A stretch of 20,736 nt of DNA, from the NCBI GenBank assembly GCA_026645375.1, contig JAPFFX010000421.1, positions 1-20,736 of the forward strand. Direction: 5' to 3'. Below the pieces are notes generated by a model. The model worked only from the letters and a program-made list of their open reading frames with translations. It made no database searches and was not told the DNA's origin. The stretch comes from Citricoccus sp. WCRC_4 (GTDB lineage Bacteria > Actinomycetota > Actinomycetes > Actinomycetales > Micrococcaceae). Positions 1 to 7,062 of the stretch are shown in pieces. The position numbers were made by a program, and so were the translations under genes. Each line of letters opens with the position of its first letter. Positions within the stretch are counted from its first letter, which is position 1.

Positions 1-18
1 ACGACGCTCTTCCGATCT
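1..18 (+). other. Illumina TruSeq adapter remnant at contig edge
   Basis: These 18 bases are identical to the 3' end of the Illumina TruSeq read-1 adapter (the part ending CTCTTCCGATCT), recognised from memory. Biological sequence begins at about base 19. The adapter continues in frame with the truncated gene that follows, so residues translated from bases 3-18 are not real protein. This is a library and assembly artefact, not a biological feature. Confidence 0.93.
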
Positions 19-743
19 CCGCCGCGCCGACCCTGCTGGGGCTCGACGACGACTGGTCCGGATTCGACGAGCTGCTCGCCTCGGGCGCATCGGGGCTACC
101 GCCCGCGGTGGTGCGGGCCCGGCGCGCGCATCCGGGGTTGCGGCTGCCGGCGACGGGCCGGGTGGTGGACCAGCTGCTGATCGTGGTGCTGGAACAGAAG
201 GTCACGCACGACCAGGCGCGCTCGGGATGGCGCTGGCTGGTGCGTGGCTACGGGGAGAGACCCCCGGCACCGGCGCCGGAGGGGATGCTGCTGGCGCCCA
301 CTGCGGAGGCGGTGCGCCGGGTGCCGAGCTGGGGCTGGCACGCCGGCTGGGTCCAGCCGGCGCAGTCGCGGGCGATGCTGCGGGTCGCCGAGCGGGCCTC
401 CGCGCTGGACCGGCTCGGGGCCGAGCCCCTGGGGGCAGAGGACGACCCGGCGTCCGTGGTGGGGCGGCTGTGCACGGTGCCGGGGATCGGGCCGTGGACC
501 GCCGCCGAGACCGTCCAGCGCACCCACGGAGCACCGGACACGGTGGCGGTCGGGGACTACCACCTGGCCCACCACGTGGGCGAGGCCCTCACGGGCCGCC
601 GCACCGACGACGCCGGGATGCTGCGGGTGCTGGCCCCCTACTCCGGGCACCGGCAGCGCGTGGTCCGGCTGATCGGCCTGTCCGGCTACCGGTTCAGCCG
701 CTTCGGTCCGCGGCTGGCGCCGGCGGACCACCGCGGGCGGTGA
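3..743 (+). CDS. DNA-3-methyladenine glycosylase (AlkA/HhH-GPD superfamily), 5'-truncated
   Basis: Base-excision repair glycosylase that removes alkylated purines from DNA. The helix-hairpin-helix motif reads LCTVPGIGPWTAAE (around bases 469-510). It is followed by VAVGDYHL, whose Asp (codon 555-557) is the expected catalytic residue of the HhH-GPD superfamily; the GDYHL form is, as I recall, common in actinobacterial AlkA-like proteins. The frame is open from the window edge and ends at TGA 741-743, so the N-terminal part is missing. A GTG at 108 could start a 211-aa product, but the frame continues upstream with sensible coding sequence, so this is probably internal. Bases 3-18 are adapter. 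The gene converges on trxA with 3 bases between the stops. Confident of the superfamily, less so of the exact substrate. Confidence 0.8.
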   Translation, partial: DALPISAAPTLLGLDDDWSGFDELLASGASGLPPAVVRARRAHPGLRLPATGRVVDQLLIVVLEQKVTHDQARSGWRWLVRGYGERPPAPAPEGMLLAPTAEAVRRVPSWGWHAGWVQPAQSRAMLRVAERASALDRLGAEPLGAEDDPASVVGRLCTVPGIGPWTAAETVQRTHGAPDTVAVGDYHLAHHVGEALTGRRTDDAGMLRVLAPYSGHRQRVVRLIGLSGYRFSRFGPRLAPADHRGR

Positions 744-746
744 GCG

Positions 747-1118
747 CTACTGCTGCTGGCCCTGCTGCTCGGCGACCTGCTTGTGCACCTCGTCCATGTC
801 CAGGCCCTTGACGGCGGAGACGAGTTCCTCGAGCTGGGTGGCGTTGATCGCGCCGGGCTGGGCGTAGACCAGGACCTTGTCCCGGAAGGCCATCAGGGTG
901 GGGATCGAGGTGATGTTCGCGGCGGCGGCCAGGTTGCGCTCGGCCTCGGTGTCCACCTTGGCGAAGACGACGTCCTCGTGCCGTGCGGAGACCTGCTCGT
1001 AGACGGGGGCGAACTGCTTGCAGGGGCCGCACCAGTCGGCCCAGAAGTCCACCAGGACGATGTCGTTCTCGGTGAGGGTCGTCTCGAAGTCTGCTTCGGT
1101 GATCTCGGTGGTTGCCAT
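747..1118 (-). CDS. trxA: Thioredoxin
   Basis: Small cytoplasmic disulfide reductase, reduced by thioredoxin reductase, that passes electrons to ribonucleotide reductase, peroxiredoxins and other targets. The 123-aa product has the full thioredoxin fold signature: VDFWADWCGPCK with redox cysteines C30 and C33, and the cis-proline loop TSIPTL with P73. The C-terminal tail is Gln-rich (QQGQQQ) beyond the conserved domain. The ATG is preceded by TAGGGT and six bases, a leaderless-promoter arrangement; the intervening GGTGGG could alternatively be a very close ribosome binding site. It is transcribed alone and converges with the glycosylase gene. No thioredoxin reductase gene is nearby. Confidence 0.96.
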   Translation of the reverse strand: MATTEITEADFETTLTENDIVLVDFWADWCGPCKQFAPVYEQVSARHEDVVFAKVDTEAERNLAAAANITSIPTLMAFRDKVLVYAQPGAINATQLEELVSAVKGLDMDEVHKQVAEQQGQQQ

Positions 1119-1124
1119 CCCACC

Positions 1125-1130
1125 ACCCTA
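1125..1130 (-). promoter_or_regulatory. Candidate -10 box of trxA (leaderless type)
   Basis: On the minus strand TAGGGT lies six bases before the trxA ATG. This fits the TANNNT consensus at the distance that would start the transcript on the start codon. No convincing -35 is seen. The rest of the 1119-1323 gap shows no gene or strong hairpin. Confidence 0.4.
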
Positions 1131-1268
1131 ACCGTGCGGCCGCCGGGTGGCTCAGCGGCATCCCCAGGTTGCCAGTGAATGCACAGGCGCACTCCTCCAC
1201 AGGGGACCCGTGCCCGCCGGTCCCCCACGGTCGGCCGGATCCGCCGACGGGCGGCGGGCGCCCGTTCC

Positions 1269-1274
1269 TAGCGT
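1269..1274 (+). promoter_or_regulatory. Candidate -10 box for the 149-aa protein gene
   Basis: TAGCGT matches the TANNNT form and lies 49 bases before the ATG at 1324. That leaves an untranslated leader of about 40 bases carrying the GGAGG ribosome binding site. No clear -35 can be named. Confidence 0.3.
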
Positions 1275-1323
1275 GTCTGTCACCGGCCCCGGTGATCGGG
1301 ACCACGACCCCCTGGAGGACGAG

Positions 1324-1773
1324 ATGACGATGACACCGAACCCACCGAGCTATGAGAAGCGCGGTCCGGCGGGCCCCGGACCGTTGCTGCCCGGGCGCCG
1401 CTCGACGGTGATGGTGGTGGTGGAGCGCCCGGATCCGGAAGAGGCGTTGCAGGAGTCGATGGACTGGGTCGAGGCGTTCGAGCGGGACTGCGGGCTGGTG
1501 CTGGACCCGCAGGCCACGGAGCTCTACGGGGTGGCGAAGGCCTCCGACCTCAAGGACAACCTCCGGCCGCCCCGCGACGGGGCGGTCGCCGAGTACCTGG
1601 ACTTCATCTGCGTGGACGGCGCCTGGCTGCATCCCGGGGACTGCCCGACGGCCCCGCCGGACTCCAACGGCGCCCCGGCCTGGGCGTGGGCGTACTACCA
1701 GGCCGTGATGGGGCTCGACGACGGGGCGTTCTGCACGATCTGGGACGTGGTGCCCCTGCCCGTGGCGGCGTGA
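1324..1773 (+). CDS. Uncharacterised 149-aa protein
   Basis: I do not recognise this protein. The start is ATG 1324 because GGAGG (1314-1318) lies five bases upstream; a second ATG at 1330 is less well placed. The N-terminal 30 residues are Pro/Gly-rich and probably disordered. The body is acidic and rich in Trp, Asp and Tyr, with two cysteines around residues 98-108 and one near the C-terminus. There is no signal peptide or membrane segment, so it is probably a small cytoplasmic protein. It converges on rtcB with 19 bases between the stops. Reading further upstream in the same frame (from 1147) has no ribosome binding site and would cover the promoter region. Confidence 0.7.
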   Translation: MTMTPNPPSYEKRGPAGPGPLLPGRRSTVMVVVERPDPEEALQESMDWVEAFERDCGLVLDPQATELYGVAKASDLKDNLRPPRDGAVAEYLDFICVDGAWLHPGDCPTAPPDSNGAPAWAWAYYQAVMGLDDGAFCTIWDVVPLPVAA

Positions 1774-1792
1774 GGCCTGCGCCGCGGGCCGC

Positions 1793-2968
1793 TCAGTCGC
1801 CCTTGACGTTGACGATCTGGCGCAGGGTGTGCCGGACGGAGACCAGGTCCGCGGAGTCGGCCATGACCTGGTCGATCGGCTTGTAGGCGGCCGGGATCTC
1901 GTCCAGGAACGCCTCCGTGTCCCGGTACTCGATCCCGGCCATGGCCTCGCGCAACTGGGCGAGGGTGAAGGTCCGGCGGGCGGCCCTGCGCGAGTAGGAG
2001 CGTCCGGCGCCGTGCGGGGAGGAGTTCAGCGAGAATTCGTTGCCCTTGCCGGCCACCACGTAGGAGGCGGTGCCCATGGACCCGGGGATCAGTCCCGGCT
2101 CCCCCGCCGTGGCCCGGATGGCGCCCTTGCGGGAGACCCAGACCTGCCGGCCGAAGTGGTGCTCGGACTCGGTGAAGTTGTGGTGGCAGTTGATCCGTTC
2201 CCGCTCCTGCACCGGGGTCCGCATCCAGTCCGAGACCTGGCGCAGGACGCGGTCCATCATCTCCTCGCGGTTGAGCAGCGCGAAGTGCTGGGCCCAGTGC
2301 AGCTCGCGGATGTACCGGTCGAACTCCTCGGTACCCTCGTCCAGATAGGCCAGGTCCGGGTGCGGCAGGGTGACGCCCGTGCGGCGGGCCTGGGCCGCGG
2401 CCACCTGGATGTGGTGCTGGGCGATCCGGTTGCCCACCCCGCGGGAACCGGAGTGCAGGAACGTCCAGACCCGGTCCTGCTCGTCCACGCAGATCTCGAT
2501 GAAGTGGTTGCCCGAGCCCAGTGATCCCAGCTGCAGCTCCCAATTGCCGGCGTAGGCGGCCGGGTCGAGGCCGGCCGCCGCGGCGGCGTCGGCCAGTTCG
2601 GCCAGTCGCGGCGCCGCCGTCGGGCTGACCTTCTTGTTGTAGTGGCCGGCGCTCAGGGGCACGGCCCGCTCGATGGCCCGCCGCACCGCGACGCGGTCCT
2701 CCGGGAGGTCGGGGGCGGAGAACTGGGTGCGCACGGCGATCATGCCGCAGCCGATGTCCACGCCCACGGCGGCCGGGATGATGGTCCCCACCGTGGGGAT
2801 GACCGAGCCCACCGTGGCGCCCTTGCCCAGGTGGGCGTCCGGCATCAGGGCCACGTGGGGGTGGATGAACGGCAGCCGGGACGTGGCGATGGCCTGCTCG
2901 CGGGTCTGTTCGTCCAGCAGTGAGGCCCAGCTGACGAGCCGGTCGGTGATGTACTCCATGGTCACCAT
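1793..2968 (-). CDS. rtcB: RNA-splicing ligase RtcB
   Basis: GTP- and Mn2+-dependent ligase that joins RNA ends carrying 2',3'-cyclic phosphate or 3'-phosphate to 5'-OH ends, in RNA repair or tRNA healing. The 391-aa product (E. coli RtcB about 408) has the expected motifs in order: VGVDIGCGM (D71, C74), LGSGNHF (H155), HSGSRG (H172), NCHHNF (260-265), PGSMG (295-299) and SPHGAGR (317-323). In the last, H319 is the residue that becomes guanylylated. All metal-binding and catalytic positions look intact. The start is uncertain: ATG codons 1 and 4 are both possible and neither has a clear ribosome binding site. It follows tRNA-Tyr on the same strand with a 16-bp hairpin between them. No rtcA cyclase or archease gene is in the window. 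Confidence 0.96.
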   Translation of the reverse strand: MVTMEYITDRLVSWASLLDEQTREQAIATSRLPFIHPHVALMPDAHLGKGATVGSVIPTVGTIIPAAVGVDIGCGMIAVRTQFSAPDLPEDRVAVRRAIERAVPLSAGHYNKKVSPTAAPRLAELADAAAAAGLDPAAYAGNWELQLGSLGSGNHFIEICVDEQDRVWTFLHSGSRGVGNRIAQHHIQVAAAQARRTGVTLPHPDLAYLDEGTEEFDRYIRELHWAQHFALLNREEMMDRVLRQVSDWMRTPVQERERINCHHNFTESEHHFGRQVWVSRKGAIRATAGEPGLIPGSMGTASYVVAGKGNEFSLNSSPHGAGRSYSRRAARRTFTLAQLREAMAGIEYRDTEAFLDEIPAAYKPIDQVMADSADLVSVRHTLRQIVNVKGD

Positions 2969-2992
2969 GGTGCCGTGCGGGCCCGGGAAGGC

Positions 2993-3029
2993 CGAAGGCC
3001 CCGGGACCGTGGTGGTCCCGGGGCCTTCG
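2993..3029 (-). terminator. Perfect 16-bp hairpin between tRNA-Tyr and rtcB
   Basis: Bases 2993-3008 and 3014-3029 are exact inverted complements (16 of 16, GC-rich) with a five-base loop. It lies 10 bases beyond the CCA end of tRNA-Tyr and 24 bases before the rtcB start. No run of U follows it on the minus strand, as is common for actinobacterial terminators. It most simply ends the tRNA transcript, but if rtcB is read through from the tRNA promoter it would be a leader hairpin. Confidence 0.65.
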
Positions 3030-3039
3030 CGCCGTTCAC

Positions 3040-3124
3040 TGGTGGCAGATGAGGGATTCGAACCCCCGTAGGCAATGCCAGCTGATTTACAGTCAGCCCC
3101 CTTTGGCCGCTCGGGTAATCTGCC
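3040..3124 (-). tRNA. tRNA-Tyr (anticodon GTA)
   Basis: Folding the minus strand by eye gives a 7-bp acceptor stem (GGCAGAT pairing with ATCTGCC), the D-arm, an anticodon stem GCTGA/TCAGC with loop CTGTAAA (anticodon GTA at 3088-3090), a long class-II variable arm expected of bacterial tRNA-Tyr, and a T-arm with GGTTCGAATCC. Discriminator A and an encoded CCA end the 85-nt gene. It reads UAU and UAC codons. Confidence 0.97.
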
Positions 3125-3208
3125 GTGCGCCCTCCCCGGACGTATCCGTGGAGCAAGCGAGAACTCACTTTACCGGAGGCCTGCCCTGATTCTGAAATCC
3201 GTGACGGG

Positions 3209-3214
3209 TAGGCT
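3209..3214 (+). promoter_or_regulatory. Candidate -10 box of the yajQ operon
   Basis: TAGGCT lies 41 bases before the yajQ ATG, leaving a leader of roughly 35 bases that contains the GAGGAG ribosome binding site. No strong -35 is apparent. The opposite-strand tRNA-Tyr promoter must lie in the same 3125-3255 gap, but I could not place it confidently. Confidence 0.35.
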
Positions 3215-3255
3215 GGCCACGACACCGGAAACCACCCCACGACGGAAGAGGAGAC

Positions 3256-3744
3256 ATGGCCAGCGATTCGACGTTCGACGTGGTCAGCAAGGTCGACAAG
3301 CAGGAGGTCAGCAACGCGCTGAACCAGGCCCAGAAGGAGATCGCGCAGCGGTACGACTTCAAGGGCGTCGGCGCGGAGGTCGACTTCAGCGGCGAGTCCA
3401 TCCTGATGAAGGCGAACTCCGAGGAGCGCGTCAAGGCGGTCCTGGACGTGTTCCAGTCCAAGCTCGTCAAGCGCAACATCTCCCTGAAGTCCCTGGACGC
3501 CGGCGAGCCGTACGCCTCCGGCAAGGAGTACCGCCTGGAGGCCTCCATCAAGGAGGGCATCGACCAGCCCACCGCGAAGAAGATCACCAAGCTGATCCGC
3601 GACGAGGGGCCGAAGTCGGTCAAGGCCACCATCCAGGGCGACGAGCTGCGGGTCTCCTCCAAGTCGCGTGACGACCTGCAGTCGACCATCGCCCTGCTCA
3701 AGGACTTCGAGGACGCCGACCTGCAGTTCATCAACTTCCGCTAG
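3256..3744 (+). CDS. yajQ: YajQ-family nucleotide-binding protein
   Basis: The 162-aa product is full length for the YajQ family (about 160 aa), small cytoplasmic proteins with two RNP-like domains. They bind nucleotides or nucleic acid, and cyclic di-GMP in the Xanthomonas homologue. Typical stretches are the N-terminal STFDVVSKVDKQEVSNA, then QRYDFKGV, RNISLKSLD and the C-terminal LKDFEDADLQFINFR. A GAGGAG ribosome binding site at 3248-3253 sits just before ATG 3256. The stop TAG is part of the AGGAG that serves the next gene, so the two are translationally linked. Family membership is secure; cyclic di-GMP binding in this organism is not shown by sequence. Confidence 0.94.
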   Translation: MASDSTFDVVSKVDKQEVSNALNQAQKEIAQRYDFKGVGAEVDFSGESILMKANSEERVKAVLDVFQSKLVKRNISLKSLDAGEPYASGKEYRLEASIKEGIDQPTAKKITKLIRDEGPKSVKATIQGDELRVSSKSRDDLQSTIALLKDFEDADLQFINFR

Positions 3745-3752
3745 GAGACGCC

Positions 3753-4235
3753 GTGCTCTACCTGATCACCCCGGACAGCACCGTCTACACCGCCGACATC
3801 GAGCTCGGCCTCGCGCTGGCCGACGAGAAGGCCGGCCGACGCCGCCTGGCCGACCTGGACTGGCGGCCGGACCCGGGCACGGTGGAACCGGCCCGGCTGC
3901 TGGCCCTGGCCCTGCGCCACGGGATCGACGCCCGCACGGGCCTGGTGGTGCACGGCGGGTTCGTGGAGCAGGCGCTGGAACCCGACCGGCTCAGGGCCGT
4001 GCAGCAGAACCACCGGCTCGTGACCCAGCAGCTGGAGTCGATCGCGGACGAGCCCCGGTTCGAGGACCGGACCTGGTTCCGGCGCGAGCGGACGGTGGCG
4101 GAGGAGGCCCGACAGGCCTCCAACGGCGCCCTGCGCGAGGCCGAGAAGAGGGCGAAGGACCTGGACGAGGACCCCGTGCAGGACCACCTGGTCCGGGCCT
4201 GGCGGCGTGCCGGGGGGTTGGCCCCGGCGGGGTGA
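3753..4235 (+). CDS. Uncharacterised 160-aa protein coupled to yajQ
   Basis: I do not recognise a family. The start is GTG 3753: AGGAG (3743-3747), which overlaps the yajQ stop codon, lies five bases upstream. The N-terminus (MLYLITPDSTVYTADIELGLALADEKAGRR) looks like a strand-turn-helix. Residues about 90-150 are highly charged (Arg, Glu, Asp) and probably helical, possibly a short coiled coil. It has no Cys, no membrane segment and no signal peptide. Its eight-base spacing from yajQ suggests a shared transcript and perhaps a related task. It converges on htpX with a single base between the two stops. Confidence 0.75.
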   Translation: MLYLITPDSTVYTADIELGLALADEKAGRRRLADLDWRPDPGTVEPARLLALALRHGIDARTGLVVHGGFVEQALEPDRLRAVQQNHRLVTQQLESIADEPRFEDRTWFRRERTVAEEARQASNGALREAEKRAKDLDEDPVQDHLVRAWRRAGGLAPAG

Positions 4236-4236
4236 C

Positions 4237-5100
4237 TCAGCCGAGCTGGCCGGCCATGCCCTCCAGTCGCCGGACCCGGTCGCTCATCGGCGGGTGCGTG
4301 GAGAACAGCTTCCTCACGTTCCGGAACGGGTTGGCGATCATCAGGTGCGCGGTGGTCTCCAGCCTGGGCTCCTGCGGCAGGGGCGCGGCCTGGATGCCGT
4401 GCTCCAGCTTGTACAGGGCCGAGGCCAGCGCCAGCGGGTCCCCGGTCAGCTTCGCCCCGTCCTCGTCGGCGTCGTACTCACGGGTCCGTGAGATGGACAT
4501 CTGGATCAGGGACGCCGCGATCGGGGCGAGCAGGGACAGGGCGATCAGGGCCAGCGGGTTGACGTTGCGGTTGTCCCGGCCGGCCCCGAAGAACATCAGG
4601 AACTGTGCCACCGAGGTGATGACGCCGGCCATGGCCGCGGCCACGGAGGACGTCAGGATGTCCCGGTTGTAGACGTGCATCAGCTCGTGCCCGAGCACGC
4701 CGCGCAATTCCCGGGCGTTGAGCATCCGCAGGATGCCCTCGGTGCAGCACACCGCGGCGTGCTGCGGGTTCCGCCCGGTGGCGAAGGCGTTGGGGGACGG
4801 CGTGGGCGCCACGTAGAGCCGCGGCATCGGCTGGCCGGCCCGGTCGGAGAGTTCGCGGACGATCCGGTACATCTCCGGTTGCTCGGCCTCGGTGACCGGG
4901 TGGGCGTGCATGGACCGGATGGCGATCTTGTCACTGTTCCAGTAGCTGTAGGCGGTGGAGGCCACGCCGATCAGCGCGAAGACCCAGATCCACGCCGCCC
5001 GCCCGGTGCCGGCGGCGATCACGCCGCCGATGGCCAGCAGCACCGCGAACATGCCCGCGAACAGCAGGGTGGTCTTCAGTCCGTTGTTGTGGCGGTGCAC
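4237..5100 (-). CDS. htpX: Membrane zinc metalloprotease HtpX (M48 family)
   Basis: Inner-membrane quality-control protease that degrades misfolded membrane proteins. The 287-aa product shows two N-terminal transmembrane segments (about residues 10-30 and 36-52), the zinc site HELMH (H138, E139, H142), two further hydrophobic segments (about 150-172 and 182-200), and the third zinc ligand E208 in SRTREYDAD. The start is GTG 5098-5100 (VHRHNNGLKT), eight bases after GAGAGG; a GTG two codons upstream is too close to that site. The frame stays open further upstream, but it runs through a terminator hairpin into fprA and is not real coding sequence. It converges with the 160-aa gene. Confidence 0.95.
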   Translation of the reverse strand: MHRHNNGLKTTLLFAGMFAVLLAIGGVIAAGTGRAAWIWVFALIGVASTAYSYWNSDKIAIRSMHAHPVTEAEQPEMYRIVRELSDRAGQPMPRLYVAPTPSPNAFATGRNPQHAAVCCTEGILRMLNARELRGVLGHELMHVYNRDILTSSVAAAMAGVITSVAQFLMFFGAGRDNRNVNPLALIALSLLAPIAASLIQMSISRTREYDADEDGAKLTGDPLALASALYKLEHGIQAAPLPQEPRLETTAHLMIANPFRNVRKLFSTHPPMSDRVRRLEGMAGQLG

Positions 5101-5138
5101 GCCCACGTCCTCTCGTGTCTCGTGTCCGCTACAACGCT

Positions 5139-5173
5139 GCCTGGCCCCCGCGGATTCCCCGCGGGGGCCAGGC
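5139..5173 (-). terminator. Perfect 15-bp hairpin after fprA
   Basis: Bases 5139-5153 and 5159-5173 are exact inverted complements around a five-base loop. They lie 20 bases beyond the fprA stop and 38 bases before the htpX start on the same strand. The stem is GC-rich. On the minus strand only a weak T-containing stretch (AGCGTTGTAG) follows. Confidence 0.75.
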
Positions 5174-5192
5174 CTCCGGATGCCGCAGGCGG

Positions 5193-6581
5193 TTACAGGT
5201 CGCGGCTGATGCTCACCATGTCCTCGCGCTCGACCACCTTGACGCGCTCGCGCTCGACCGGGCCGGACTCGGTGGCCGCGGCACCCAGGGAGAGCTCGTG
5301 GGCGTCCAGCTTCAGCCAGCCCTCCCACGTGGTGTAGCGGACCCCGCGCTCGGTGAGCAGGTCCAGGATCGACTGCTCGTCCGGGACCTCGGCGGTCCAC
5401 AGGTCGGTCTGGTCCTCCAGCAGGCAGCCGATCGTCTCCAGGGCATCGCCCTTGGTGTGGCCGATCAGGCCCACCGGGCCGCGCTTGATCCAGCCCGAGG
5501 TGTAGAGGCCGGGCACCGGGGTGCCGTGCTCGTCCAGGACACGGCCGGCGTCGTTGGGGATGACGCCCCGGCGCTCGTCGAAGGCGAGCCCGGGCACCGG
5601 GGACCCGTGGTAGCCGACGGCGCGGTAGACGGCCTGGACCGGGTAGTCGGTGTACTCCCCCGTGCCCTTCACGTTGCCGGTGCCGTCCAGTTCCATGCGC
5701 TCCATGCGCAGCCCGGTGACCGCACCGTCCTCGCCGAGGACCTCCACCGGCTGCTGCAGGAAGTGCAGGTGCAGCCGGCGCGAGGCACCGGTGTCCTGCT
5801 CCTCCACCAGCCAGTTGGTCAGCGTCCCGACCATGGTCTTGACCTGGTTGTTGGACACGGCCGCCTCCTCGGAGGCCGCGTCGAACTCGAAGTCCTCCGG
5901 GTAGAGCACGATGTCCACGTCCTTCGAGTGCGCCAGCTCGCGCAGCTCCAGCGGGGTGAACTTCACCTGGGCCGGGCCGCGGCGGCCGAAGACGTGCACG
6001 TCCGTGACCGGGGAGGCCTTCAGGCCGGCGTACACGTTCTCCGGGATCTCGGTCACCAACAGGTCATCGGCGTGCTTGGACAGCATCCGGGCCACGTCCA
6101 GGGCCACGTTGCCGTTGCCGATCACCGCGACCTCCTTCGCGGTCAGCGGCCACTCGCGGTCCACGTCCGGGTGGCCGTCGTACCAGGACACGAAGTCGGC
6201 GGCACCGAAGGACCCTTCCAGCCCGATGCCCGGGATGTCCAGGTCGGCGTCCCGGACGGCACCGGTGGAGAAGACGACCGCGTCGTAGTGGCGGCGCAGG
6301 TCCTCCAGGGTCAGGTCGGTGCCGAAGTCCACGTCTCCCAGGAAGCGGATGTCACCGCGGTCCATCACCTTGTGCAGGGCCTTGACGATGCCCTTGATCC
6401 GCGGGTGGTCCGGGGCCACGCCGTAGCGGATCAGCCCGTACGGTGCGGGGTAGCGGTCGAACAGGTCGATACTGAGCTCGAAGTCCCGTTCGGCCTTGGT
6501 CAGCAGGTCTGCCGTATACACGCCAGCCGGCCCGGCTCCGACGATCGCGAGGCGAAGGGGGCGGTCGGGGGCAGAGGTCAC
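5193..6581 (-). CDS. fprA: NADPH:ferredoxin oxidoreductase FprA (adrenodoxin-reductase type)
   Basis: Flavoenzyme that moves electrons between NADPH and ferredoxin, supplying cytochromes P450 and other redox enzymes. The 462-aa product (M. tuberculosis FprA about 456) has the FAD-binding GAGPAG at 15-20, then YPAPYGLIRYGVAPDHP, the NADP-binding GNGNVALDVARML from 155, and the C-terminal FAD-contacting SGWIKRGPVGLIGHTKGDA. The start is GTG 6579-6581 (VTSAPDRPLRLAIVG), six bases after GGAAGGA. An in-frame start further up would lie inside a terminator hairpin. A TAGACT -10 box sits about 40 bases upstream. No ferredoxin gene is adjacent. Confidence 0.94.
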   Translation of the reverse strand: MTSAPDRPLRLAIVGAGPAGVYTADLLTKAERDFELSIDLFDRYPAPYGLIRYGVAPDHPRIKGIVKALHKVMDRGDIRFLGDVDFGTDLTLEDLRRHYDAVVFSTGAVRDADLDIPGIGLEGSFGAADFVSWYDGHPDVDREWPLTAKEVAVIGNGNVALDVARMLSKHADDLLVTEIPENVYAGLKASPVTDVHVFGRRGPAQVKFTPLELRELAHSKDVDIVLYPEDFEFDAASEEAAVSNNQVKTMVGTLTNWLVEEQDTGASRRLHLHFLQQPVEVLGEDGAVTGLRMERMELDGTGNVKGTGEYTDYPVQAVYRAVGYHGSPVPGLAFDERRGVIPNDAGRVLDEHGTPVPGLYTSGWIKRGPVGLIGHTKGDALETIGCLLEDQTDLWTAEVPDEQSILDLLTERGVRYTTWEGWLKLDAHELSLGAAATESGPVERERVKVVEREDMVSISRDL

Positions 6582-6621
6582 GAAGTGTCCTTCCGTAAGA
6601 CGAGAGAGCAGACAGCACTCC

Positions 6622-6627
6622 AGTCTA
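6622..6627 (-). promoter_or_regulatory. Candidate -10 box of fprA
   Basis: TAGACT on the minus strand lies 40 bases before the fprA GTG, leaving a leader of about 34 bases with the GGAAGGA ribosome binding site. The matching -35 position falls in the terminator hairpin and shows no consensus. Confidence 0.4.
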
Positions 6628-6642
6628 TCCTCCGGGCAACGA

Positions 6643-6689
6643 CGAGGGGCGGTGACGTGCACCTCTATGGTGCAGGTCACCGCCCCTCG
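6643..6689 (-). terminator. Long hairpin ending the esx transcript
   Basis: The outer stem pairs 6643-6656 with 6676-6689 (14 of 14). After one G-G mismatch it continues as 6658-6663 with 6669-6674 (6 of 6), closing a five-base loop. It starts 16 bases beyond the stop of the 100-aa esx gene and separates it from fprA. No U-run follows. Confidence 0.8.
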
Positions 6690-6705
6690 GGCGATACCCG
6701 GTGGA

Positions 6706-7008
6706 TCAGGCGCGCATGCCGGCGATGGCGCCGGAGGCGCGGGAGTGCGCGGTGGCGGCCGTGTCGTCGTTCTTCTCCATCAGCTCACGGGCCTGGACGA
6801 CCAGGGCCCGAACGGCGTCGGCGGCCTCGAGCCACTTCTGCTCGACCATGTCGTAGTCGGCGTCGTTGTCCGTGGCCTGGTAGTTGGCGGCGACGTAGTT
6901 CTTCTGGGACTCGCGGTCACCGATGATGCCCTCGATGCGGCCGGTGATGGCGGCGACCTCGGCCTCGTAGGAGGCGGCGGCGCCGGAGTCGTAGGAGATG
7001 GTGCTCAT
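6706..7008 (-). CDS. ESAT-6-like small secreted protein (WXG100 superfamily)
   Basis: The 100-aa product has the size and two-helix form of ESAT-6/WXG100 proteins, the substrates of type VII secretion. It lacks a WXG turn. Instead W59 follows Y52-x-x-x-E56 in YDMVEQKW, and the C-terminus is Ala/Ser-rich. The NYQATDNDADYDMVEQKW stretch resembles, from memory, actinobacterial proteins labelled pore-forming ESAT-6 family. There is no signal peptide. The ATG is preceded by AAGGA nine bases upstream. It is second in a two-gene unit behind the 105-aa partner (54 bases between them), and a strong hairpin follows. Secretion and pairing with the partner are inferred from context. Confidence 0.85.
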   Translation of the reverse strand: MSTISYDSGAAASYEAEVAAITGRIEGIIGDRESQKNYVAANYQATDNDADYDMVEQKWLEAADAVRALVVQARELMEKNDDTAATAHSRASGAIAGMRA

Positions 7009-7062
7009 GGGTCATGGTCCTTTCGGTGGTCGGGTGGGAGGGACGAGGGTGCGCCGCGCGGC

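Noticed and set aside
1119..1323. Possible small RNA or short gene in the gap between trxA and the 149-aa gene
   Set aside because: No paired-stem pattern, ribosome binding site plus start, or conserved motif could be supported beyond the two candidate -10 boxes.
5101..5400. N-terminal extension of htpX
   Set aside because: It passes through the perfect hairpin 5139-5173 and into fprA. The GTG at 5100 has a ribosome binding site and gives normal HtpX length.
6582..6680. N-terminal extension of fprA from an upstream ATG
   Set aside because: It lies in a terminator hairpin and the promoter region. The GTG at 6581 has GGAAGGA at good spacing and gives the usual family length.
5115..6926. A 603-codon open frame on the plus strand opposite fprA
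   Set aside because: Antisense shadow that also crosses a terminator hairpin and the esx gene; no recognisable domain.
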